From Gammaproteobacteria bacterium (lineage in GTDB: Bacteria; Pseudomonadota; Gammaproteobacteria; Chromatiales; Chromatiaceae): a DNA stretch of 9,271 bases. Location: positions 1 to 9,271 of the forward strand of contig JAGVUH010000272.1 in the NCBI GenBank assembly GCA_019136395.1, written 5' to 3'. The notes under the pieces are model-generated. The model worked only from the letters and a program-made list of their open reading frames with translations, searched no databases and was not told the DNA's origin. Position 1 is the stretch's first letter; the number at the start of each line of letters is the position of its first letter. Below, in pieces: positions 1 through 5,585 of this stretch. The position numbers and the translations under genes were made by a program.

Positions 1-508
1 GCCCGCCTGGTCGGGCCAGGCGGGCATTTCCGGCATGCTGGGCATCTCCGGCATGGCCGGCATCTCCGGTGGGGTGAAACCGGCCTCCTCCCAAGGCGGG
101 GTCTCGGGCAGGGTGAGGCCGGCGGCCTCGGCGCGCTTGCGCAGTTCCTCGTAGCGTTGCTTGCGCTTGGCCAGCATCTCGGCCTGGCGCTCCTCCATAC
201 GCTTCATGGCGGCCTCGGCATGGGCGGCATGGGCCGCGTGCGCCTTCTCGGCCGGGCTGGGGGCCGCCGCTGGGGCCGCGGGTGCCTCGGCGGCGGGAAC
301 CGCGGGCGAAAGCGCCTCAACCGGGGCGGGGGGCGCCGCGGGGGTCGCCGGTGCCTCGGCGGCTAACGGGGGGGTGACCGCGGGAACCTGAGGCGCGGCG
401 GGGGCGGGTGGGGGCGAGACCAGCGGTGCGGGTGGGGGCGGGATGGCGGCCGGCCAGGCTCAAAGCCGCCGCCGAGGCGAAAAGCTGGTAGGGGCTCTTG
501 TCAAGCAT
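1..508 (-). CDS. Unrecognised Pro/Ala-rich protein with Pro-x-Met repeat; partial, apparent frameshift
   Basis: Family not recognised. The start is ATG at 508-506, preceded by an AGGAG site six bases away; it opens MLDKSPYQLFASAAALSLAG, a mildly hydrophobic stretch without a clear basic signal-peptide n-region. That frame then becomes Arg-rich and stops at 317. The frame one base later is open without a stop from 459 to the window edge (153 codons) and reads like real protein: an Ala/Pro-rich linker (PPPAP, EAPA-type units) to about 241, then a charged, probably helical segment (KRMEERQAEMLAKRKQRYEE and onward, about 205-130), then LTLPETPPWEEAGF, then Pro-x-Met triplets. I infer a single gene with one extra base near 434-459, either a true mutation or a sequence error. 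The protein continues beyond the left edge, so its size is unknown. The composition suggests an extended surface or scaffold-like protein, but no function can be assigned. It is transcribed divergently from the sugar mutase. Confidence 0.6.
16..69 (-). repeat. Pro-x-Met tripeptide repeat (9-nt units)
   Basis: On the minus strand six consecutive 9-nt units encode PEM, PAM, PEM, PSM, PEM and PAW. The period is exactly three codons, and synonymous differences between units (CCG/CCC, GAG/GAA) suggest an established repeat under coding constraint. It may continue after the window edge, although the last visible residues (PDQAG) leave the pattern. Confidence 0.75.
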
Positions 509-514
509 GGGGGA

Positions 515-519
515 CTCCT
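515..519 (-). promoter_or_regulatory. Ribosome binding site of the Pro/Ala-rich gene
   Basis: AGGAG on the minus strand lies six bases (TCCCCC) before the ATG at 508-506. It is the best such site in this region and is the main reason for choosing this start, even though the reading frame it opens fails downstream. Confidence 0.6.
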
Positions 520-610
520 ACTTGATGGCGTTGATTGTGGGGTGAAGAAATTCTTGGGCACCCGACCGACCGATCGACCGATCCGTGGAGGACGGGTGGA
601 GGTCACCTGC

Positions 611-639
611 ATTCTAGTATCCGTTGCGCGGCTTGTCGT
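611..639 (-). promoter_or_regulatory. Candidate sigma70 promoter for the Pro/Ala-rich gene
   Basis: Minus strand: -35 ACGACA (639-634, 4 of 6 matches to TTGACA) and -10 TAGAAT (616-611, 5 of 6 matches to TATAAT), spacer 17. Transcription would start near 604, giving a leader of about 95 nt. Found by eye only. Confidence 0.35.
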
Positions 640-693
640 CCCCCGGCTGTGCCACCGGCTTTGCCCCTCGCCACCGGACCTGCCCTCGTCCGC

Positions 694-723
694 CTGAAAA
701 CCGCTAGGCGTTACGTATACAAT
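694..723 (+). promoter_or_regulatory. Candidate sigma70 promoter for the sugar mutase
   Basis: -35 CTGAAA (694-699, 4 of 6) and -10 TACAAT (718-723, 5 of 6), spacer 18. The -10 lies in a short AT-rich island in otherwise GC-rich DNA. Transcription would start near 730, giving a leader of about 66 nt that contains the hairpin at 743-765. Confidence 0.45.
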
Positions 724-742
724 CCAAAGGGTAGCGACGGGA

Positions 743-765
743 GTCCCGGCCTGGCTGGCCGGGAC
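743..765 (+). promoter_or_regulatory. 9-bp perfect hairpin in the mutase leader
   Basis: GTCCCGGCC (743-751) pairs perfectly with GGCCGGGAC (757-765) around the 5-nt loop TGGCT. It sits just downstream of the predicted promoter and ends 18 nt before the AGGAG ribosome site. No T-tract follows, so it is not a standard intrinsic terminator. It could stabilise the mRNA or act as a protein or regulatory binding site; its role is not known. Confidence 0.55.
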
Positions 766-795
766 CACAACCACTTCACTGCCAGGAGACAGGGG

Positions 796-2283
796 ATGCA
801 GATCGGTGATCTGATGACGGAAAGCGGCGTGCAGTTCGGCACCAGCGGGGCCCGGGGCCGGGTGGAGGACATGACCGACCGGGTATGTTACGCCTACACC
901 CTGGGGTTCCTGTGTTACTGCGTGGCGATTGGCGTGCTGCCGGCGGGGGGTGAGGTGGCCCTGGCGGGTGATTATCGGCCCAGTACCGGTCGTATCCTCC
1001 AGGCCTGCGCCCAGGCGGTGGCGGACGCTGGTCATCGGCCGCGGTATCTCGGCCGGATCCCCAGCCCGGCGCTGGCCGCCTTTGGTTTGGGCCAGGGACT
1101 GCCGAGCCTCATGGTCACCGGCAGCCATATCCCCGACGATCGCAATGGCATCAAGTTCAACCTGCCCGGGGGCGAGATCCTCAAGGCCGACGAGGCCGGG
1201 ATTCGCGCTCAAACCGTCGCGCTTCCCCCGGGCCTCTTCACCCCGGAGGGGGACCTGATGCCCGCTGCCGCCCGCCCCCTGCCGGCGGAGGACCCCGCGG
1301 GTTACCGGGCCTACGTGGCCCGCTATCTGGACTTCTTTTCCGCCGGTTGCCTGGCGGGGATGAGCATCGGGCTCTACGAGCACTCCAGCGTGGTCCGGGA
1401 GGCCCTGTACGAGGTGCTGACCGGGCTCGGCGCCAGGGTCGAGCGGCTAGGCCGGTCGGAGGTCTTCATCCCCGTGGATACCGAGGCCATCCGCCCCGAA
1501 GACGCGCGCCTGGGCCGGGAATGGGCGGCGACCGGATGTTATCAGGCCCTGGTCTCCGCCGATGGCGATGGTGACCGGCCCCTGATCAGCGACGAGCGGG
1601 GCGAATGGCTGCGTGGTGATATCACCGGCATCCTCTGCGCCCGCCACCTCGGCGCGCAAGGGGTGGCGACGCCGGTGAGCTGCAACACCGCCCTGGAAAA
1701 GACCGGCTGGTTCCGGGCCGTGCGCCGCACCCGGATCGGCTCGCCTTACGTCATCGAGGGCATGGCGGCCCTCAAGGCCGCGGGGCTGGCCCCGGTGGTT
1801 GGCTACGAGGCCAATGGTGGCTTCCTCACCGCCACCGATCTGGTCCGTGACGGTCGCCGCCTGCCAGCCCTGCCGACCCGGGATGCCCTCCTGGTACCGA
1901 TCGCCCTGCTGCTCGCGGCCCGGGACCAGGGCCTGAGCCTCTCCGCCCTGGCGTCCAGCCTGCCACCCCGCTTCACCGCCAGCGATCGGCTCAAGGACTT
2001 TCCCACGGCGCTTAGCCAGGCGCGTCTGCACCCCCTCAGCGTCGGGGATGGCGTCAGCGACCTGGCGGCGGCGGAGGAACTGTTCGGGGCCTGCTTTGGC
2101 CCGGTGGCGGCCATCGACACCACCGACGGGGTACGCCTGACCTTCGCCACGGGGGAGATCGCCCACCTACGTCCCTCGGGCAATGCCCCGGAGCTGCGGG
2201 CCTATACCGAGGCGGACAGTCTGGAACGGGCCTGGGAGATGAATCGCCAGTGCCTGGAGATCCTGGCGGGCTGGCGGGGTTAA
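796..2283 (+). CDS. Phosphohexomutase (phosphomannomutase/phosphoglucomutase family)
   Basis: A 495-residue alpha-D-phosphohexomutase, which interconverts hexose 1-phosphate and 6-phosphate through an active-site phosphoserine and Mg2+, in the cytoplasm. Visible landmarks: N-terminal FGTSGARG (14-21); active-site loop VTGSHIPDDRNGIKF with the presumed phosphoserine at S110 (the usual form is TASHNP); metal loop DGDGDR (256-261); sugar-recognition loop EANGG (from E338; the usual form is GEESGH-like); C-terminal phosphate-binding RPSGNAPE (from R459; the usual form is RPSGTEP). All four functional regions are present in order and the length is normal for the family. The start at 796 is chosen for AGGAG at 784-788, 7 nt upstream, and because the family's N-terminus begins just before FGTSGARG; the frame is open further upstream but without support. 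Substrate (mannose or glucose phosphate) cannot be decided from sequence. A role in exopolysaccharide or LPS precursor supply is inferred. It has its own promoter and leader. Confidence 0.88.
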   Translation: MQIGDLMTESGVQFGTSGARGRVEDMTDRVCYAYTLGFLCYCVAIGVLPAGGEVALAGDYRPSTGRILQACAQAVADAGHRPRYLGRIPSPALAAFGLGQGLPSLMVTGSHIPDDRNGIKFNLPGGEILKADEAGIRAQTVALPPGLFTPEGDLMPAAARPLPAEDPAGYRAYVARYLDFFSAGCLAGMSIGLYEHSSVVREALYEVLTGLGARVERLGRSEVFIPVDTEAIRPEDARLGREWAATGCYQALVSADGDGDRPLISDERGEWLRGDITGILCARHLGAQGVATPVSCNTALEKTGWFRAVRRTRIGSPYVIEGMAALKAAGLAPVVGYEANGGFLTATDLVRDGRRLPALPTRDALLVPIALLLAARDQGLSLSALASSLPPRFTASDRLKDFPTALSQARLHPLSVGDGVSDLAAAEELFGACFGPVAAIDTTDGVRLTFATGEIAHLRPSGNAPELRAYTEADSLERAWEMNRQCLEILAGWRG

Positions 2284-2294
2284 GAATTCAAGGT

Positions 2295-3248
2295 TCAGAA
2301 GGCGGCGAGGAACGCGGTGACGAAGTCCTCATAAGCCTCCTCCGGTAACTGGTTGATGCCCGCCGCGGCCGGGCGACCGCCACCGGTGGGGAAACGCCGG
2401 CAAAGCTCGTCCGCCCCCTGCCGACGGGTCAGGGGCGCGCGCAGGCTGACGACGAAACCGCCCGCGGGGAGCCGGGTGAGCAGGGCATGGGCCTGGTCCG
2501 GGGCGGCGCGCGCCAGTTCGTTGGCCAGAACGCCACCGGCGCGGCGCGCCCAGGGCGCCGCCGGCAGGATGTGCAGGCGATGACCGGGCTGGTCCAGCGT
2601 GGCCTTCACGGCCCGGGCCTTGGCCATGTCGTCGGCGAAGCCGTCCCGCAACTGGTGGAAGGCCGGGTCCCGGCCTATGAATTCCAGGGGGTCGGCGTAG
2701 GGTTGAAGCCGGCGGAAGAGGGCATCCGGGGGAAAGTGCAGGTCGGCCACCTCGGCGCCATAGCCGTTATAATTGAGGTAGATGCCCAGGTCCCGCAGGG
2801 CGATGAGCTGGGCCTCGGTCAGGCCCAGGGGCTGGGCGGCGCGCCGCGCCGATTCGTCGAAGTTGTCGCCGAAGGTACCGACCACCGCCCAGGCACGAAA
2901 GCGCCCACCCAGGTAGTCGTCCACCAACAGGCTGGTGCCCCGGTCGGCGGTGGTGTCGATGTGGGCCTCCAGCCTTGGGTGCCGGGGGATCTCCCCGGGG
3001 AAGTGGTGATCGAAATACCGCACCCGCGCCCCCGCCGCCAGGACTCGCTCCAGGGCGGGGCGATTCTTGTCCAGGGACAGGTCAAGAACGGTGACCAGGT
3101 CTCCAGCCCGGGCCTCCACCCGGTCCAACAGCCCGATATCCCGCTTGACGCCGGTGACCAGGATCGCCTCTCCTGGGTCCGCCAGATGGAGTTGTTGGAG
3201 GGCGCAAAGGCCGTCGGCATCGCCATTGAATACGTCATAGCGGATCAT
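2295..3248 (-). CDS. DHH/DHHA1-family phosphoesterase
   Basis: A 317-residue DHH-superfamily protein, predicted to be cytoplasmic, using Mn2+ or a similar metal to cleave a phosphoester in a small nucleotide or oligonucleotide. Metal-site motifs appear in order: FNGDADG (D10, D12), VLDLS (D56), the signature FDHHFP (D80-H81-H82), and TFGDN (D128). The C-terminal DHHA1 domain ends with GGGRPAAAG (289-297), where the usual DHHA1 motif is GGGH. The protein resembles NrnA-like DHH proteins in size and layout, but the substrate (nanoRNA, pAp, cyclic dinucleotide product or other) cannot be told. Some databases label similar proteins acetyltransferases, with no support here. Only a weak GGGGA ribosome site precedes the ATG at 3248. 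It converges on the mutase gene with an 11-nt gap and no visible terminator. Confidence 0.85.
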   Translation of the reverse strand: MIRYDVFNGDADGLCALQQLHLADPGEAILVTGVKRDIGLLDRVEARAGDLVTVLDLSLDKNRPALERVLAAGARVRYFDHHFPGEIPRHPRLEAHIDTTADRGTSLLVDDYLGGRFRAWAVVGTFGDNFDESARRAAQPLGLTEAQLIALRDLGIYLNYNGYGAEVADLHFPPDALFRRLQPYADPLEFIGRDPAFHQLRDGFADDMAKARAVKATLDQPGHRLHILPAAPWARRAGGVLANELARAAPDQAHALLTRLPAGGFVVSLRAPLTRRQGADELCRRFPTGGGRPAAAGINQLPEEAYEDFVTAFLAAF

Positions 3249-3287
3249 TCGAGGTCCCCGGGCTGGGTAGGGCGGTCAAGGGCCGGG

Positions 3288-3316
3288 AGTCTAGTGGGGC
3301 GGTGGCGGGTCCGCAA
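3288..3316 (-). promoter_or_regulatory. Weak candidate promoter for the DHH gene
   Basis: Minus strand: -35 TTGCGG (3316-3311, 3 of 6) and -10 TAGACT (3293-3288, 4 of 6), spacer 17. The match is poor and the call rests on spacing and position 40 nt before the start codon. Confidence 0.22.
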
Positions 3317-3502
3317 GGCGCGCGCGGTGCCTGCCCGAGTTCCGCCAGGCTTGGTCCCAGGGCGGGTGCTCGCGGTGCTTGCACCACTGGGTGCTAGGGG
3401 GTTGGCGCGTGCGGGGTGGCATCAGGCAGCTAGGCGGCCATGCCCTGCGTGCCATTCCGACGAGGGCGCCGCTCCTTGAGCCATTTCTTCCGGGGGGGCG
3501 GT

Positions 3503-3531
3503 TTGACACCCGTCCGGCTACTGGGTAAACT
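3503..3531 (+). promoter_or_regulatory. Sigma70 promoter for the rlmN-pilW-rodZ-hisS block
   Basis: -35 TTGACA (3503-3508, perfect) and -10 TAAACT (3526-3531, 4 of 6), spacer exactly 17. Transcription would begin near 3538, leaving a leader of about 136 nt before the rlmN ATG. It also argues against longer N-terminal extensions of rlmN that would begin upstream of it. Confidence 0.55.
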
Positions 3532-3604
3532 TCCGCCCCTCAGTACTCAGGGTTGCCATCCGGGGCGGGTCCCTGCGCTTTCTTCTTCCCGGTGGCCCGC
3601 CAAT

Positions 3605-3623
3605 CCCTGTCGCGGGCGACGGG
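3605..3623 (+). promoter_or_regulatory. Small hairpin in the rlmN leader
   Basis: CCCTGTCGC and GCGACGGG can pair over 8 bp with one bulged T around a 2-nt GG loop; in practice the innermost pair would open. It lies about 50 nt before the rlmN start and is not followed by a T-tract. It may be chance in GC-rich DNA. Confidence 0.25.
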
Positions 3624-3673
3624 CTGCCGTCCCTCCCTTCATTCCAACAGCGAAAGATTGCGCCACCATCCTC

Positions 3674-4828
3674 ATGGCCGCCGTTTCCGTGTCCCTGACG
3701 CCACCAGATCATGCCCGGCCTGCCCTGTCGGCACCGGCACGCATTAACCTGCTGGACCTTGAACTTCAGGGCTGCGAGCGGCTGGTGACGGATCTGGGCC
3801 ACAAGTCCTTCCATGGCCGCAACCTCTTCAAATGGATTCACAAGCATGGCGTCACGGATTTCGGCGCCATGACCGACCTGTCGCTCAAGCTCAGGTCCCA
3901 ACTCCAGGAGATTGCCGAGGTACGCACGCCCCACCTGGTGGAGGAGTTCCCCTCCGCTGATGGCACCCGCAAGTGGGTTCTGGAGTTGGCCGATGGCCAG
4001 CGGGTGGAGAGCGTCTACATCCCGGTCCTGATCCCCCAGGAGCGGCGTCATACCCTGTGCGTCTCCTCCCAGGTCGGCTGCGCCCTGGACTGCGCCTTCT
4101 GCGCCACGGCCCGTCAGGGCTTCAACCGCAACCTCACCCCGGGGGAGATCATCGCTCAGGTCTGGCATGCCGCCCGCTGGCTGGGCGAGGCGCCCTCCAA
4201 CATCGTCATGATGGGCATGGGCGAGCCCCTGGCCAATTTCGACAACCTCGTCAAGGCCCTGGCCATCATGCAGGATGACCTGGCCTACATGGTCGCCAAG
4301 CAGCGCCTGACGGTGAGCACCTCCGGCATCGTGCCGAACATCTACCGCCTGGCGGAGGTCAGCGACGTCGCCCTGGCCGTTTCCCTCCATGCCCCCACCG
4401 ATGCCCTGCGCGACCAACTGGTGCCCATCAATCGCAAGTATCCCCTGGAGGCCCTGATTCCGGCCTGTCGCGCCTACATCGGCGACAACCCCCGCCGGCG
4501 GGTGACCTGGGAATACGTCATGCTCGACGGCATCAACGACAGCCTGACCCACGCCCGGCAATTGATCCGGCTGCTGGAGGGGACCCGCTCCAAGGTCAAC
4601 CTCATCCCCTTCAATCCCTTCCCGGGCAGCGACTTCCGCACCTCGCCCCTGGAGCGGATCGAGGCCTTCCGTGACCGCCTGATCCGTTCCGGCATCTTCA
4701 CCACCACGCGCAAGACCCGGGGGGACGAGATCGCCGCCGCCTGTGGTCAGTTAGTGGGCCGGGTGCGTGACCGGGCCGGGCGTGCCCCGACCTTCGCGGG
4801 CTGGCCCCAGCCGGTGGTCGCCGCGTGA
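3674..4828 (+). CDS. rlmN: 23S rRNA A2503 / tRNA A37 C2-methyltransferase RlmN
   Basis: A 384-residue radical-SAM enzyme that methylates C2 of A2503 in 23S rRNA and of A37 in a subset of tRNAs, tuning translational accuracy. The [4Fe-4S] motif CxxxCxxC is C136-C140-C143. The two mechanistic cysteines correspond to E. coli C118 and C355: C129 in TLCVSSQVGC and C357 in AAACGQL. The SAM-binding GMGEP is at 182-185 with preceding VMM, and the family blocks INLLDL, SLHAPTD, YVMLDGIND and NPFPGSDF are all present. Length matches E. coli RlmN (384). The frame is open further upstream to 3440, but residues before MAAVSVS have no family counterpart and precede or overlap the predicted promoter, so the ATG at 3674 is preferred despite a poor ribosome site. 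The stop overlaps the pilW start by 4 nt, implying coupled translation in one operon. Confidence 0.96.
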   Translation: MAAVSVSLTPPDHARPALSAPARINLLDLELQGCERLVTDLGHKSFHGRNLFKWIHKHGVTDFGAMTDLSLKLRSQLQEIAEVRTPHLVEEFPSADGTRKWVLELADGQRVESVYIPVLIPQERRHTLCVSSQVGCALDCAFCATARQGFNRNLTPGEIIAQVWHAARWLGEAPSNIVMMGMGEPLANFDNLVKALAIMQDDLAYMVAKQRLTVSTSGIVPNIYRLAEVSDVALAVSLHAPTDALRDQLVPINRKYPLEALIPACRAYIGDNPRRRVTWEYVMLDGINDSLTHARQLIRLLEGTRSKVNLIPFNPFPGSDFRTSPLERIEAFRDRLIRSGIFTTTRKTRGDEIAAACGQLVGRVRDRAGRAPTFAGWPQPVVAA

Positions 4829-5577
4829 CGCGGCCCGGCCGCCGGGCTGGTGGCCTGTCCGCCCTGATCGCCAGCCTGCTGCTGGTCGCCTGCGCTGGCG
4901 ACAAGGGGGTCCGGTCGGACAACCCTCAGGGCCGGCCTGGCGACCTCTACGTCCAGATCGCCGCCGAATATTACCGTCTGGGGGAGATCGAGCCGGCCCT
5001 GAACAATGCCCAGAAGGCCCTGGCGGAGGACCCGGATCATGCCCAGGCCCACAACGTCATCGCCACCATCCATCAGCAACTGCGGCAATATGACGAGGCG
5101 GAGCGGCATTTCCGCATCGCTCTGGGCCTGACCCCCAATGACCCCTACCTACTCATGGCCTGGGGTAATTTTCTCTGCGACCGGAACGATTTCGCCGGCG
5201 CGGCGGCCCAGTACCAGCAGGCACTGAACAACCCCCTCTTCAACGCCCCCTGGGTGGCCGAGACCCGCGCCGGGATCTGCGCGCGCCGCGCCGGCCAGGC
5301 CGCCACCGCCGAGCAGGCCCTGCGCCGGGCCCTGTCCGCCAATCCGGGCTATGTCCCCGCCTTGCTGGAGATGGCGGAACTGGAGTACGACCAAGGCCGC
5401 CAGCGCTCTGCCAAGGGCTATCTCGAACGTTATCTCGCTGCCGGGGGGCGGGGTGCCCGGCCCCTGCTGTTGGGGGTGCGCATCGAGCGCGCCCTGGGTT
5501 CCCGTCCGGGGGCCGCGCGCTACGAGAAACTCCTGCGCCAGAATTATCCGGATGCCCCGGAAATCCAGTCTCTCTGA
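4825..5577 (+). CDS. pilW: Type IV pilus biogenesis/stability TPR lipoprotein PilW (PilF)
   Basis: A 250-residue outer-membrane lipoprotein (PilF in Pseudomonas, PilW in Neisseria), the pilotin-like factor needed for assembly of the PilQ secretin and stable type IV pili. It starts with GTG at 4825 inside the GTGA overlap with the rlmN stop. The signal peptide has a basic n-region (TRPGRR), a hydrophobic core and the lipobox LVAC, with C23 as the lipidated residue; residue 24 is Ala, not Asp, which fits transport to the outer membrane. Tandem TPR units follow: about 41-72 (YYRLGEIEPALNNAQKALAE), 73-106, 107-140, 147-175 and 176-204. Cysteines C118 (GNFLC) and C152 (GIC) sit where this family often carries a cysteine pair. 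No other pilus gene is in the window; the position downstream of rlmN is the standard one in gammaproteobacteria. Confidence 0.92.
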   Translation: MTRPGRRAGGLSALIASLLLVACAGDKGVRSDNPQGRPGDLYVQIAAEYYRLGEIEPALNNAQKALAEDPDHAQAHNVIATIHQQLRQYDEAERHFRIALGLTPNDPYLLMAWGNFLCDRNDFAGAAAQYQQALNNPLFNAPWVAETRAGICARRAGQAATAEQALRRALSANPGYVPALLEMAELEYDQGRQRSAKGYLERYLAAGGRGARPLLLGVRIERALGSRPGAARYEKLLRQNYPDAPEIQSL

Positions 5578-5585
5578 GAGCCAAG

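Larger units (their letters stand above)
3249..3673. other. Intergenic region between the DHH gene and rlmN
   Basis: This 425-nt stretch shows no convincing gene. Short frames in it have no ribosome site and no recognisable protein. It holds a weak candidate leftward promoter for the DHH gene, a better rightward promoter for rlmN, and one small hairpin. The remainder is GC-rich with a G7 run near 3492-3498. Confidence 0.6.

Noticed and set aside
157..391. Two short Gly- or Ala-rich plus-strand frames
   Set aside because: They are reverse readings of the Pro/Ala-rich minus-strand gene, which has the protein-like charged segment and the ribosome site.
396..442. G-quadruplex-like G-runs on the plus strand
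   Set aside because: Best explained by proline codons (CCC) of the minus-strand linker. Kept only as a likely cause of slippage, not as a regulatory feature.
535..795. In-frame upstream extension of the mutase
   Set aside because: No ribosome site, translation unlike the family's N-terminus, and it would overlap the promoter and hairpin. The ATG at 796 has AGGAG at good spacing.
460..1383. Open frame of 307 codons on the minus strand opposite the mutase
   Set aside because: Antisense shadow of a well-supported gene. It also runs through the divergent promoter region and ends at the TGA just upstream of the left gene's coding frame.
2487..3479. Open frame of 330 codons on the plus strand opposite the DHH gene
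   Set aside because: Composition is Gly/Val/Gln-rich with no domain, and the minus strand carries the full DHH motif series.
3440..3673. In-frame upstream extension of rlmN
   Set aside because: Residues before MAAVSVS have no counterpart in RlmN, and a good promoter lies inside the extension.
3518..4561. Open frame of 347 codons on the minus strand opposite rlmN
   Set aside because: Shadow of RlmN, whose catalytic residues are all intact on the other strand.
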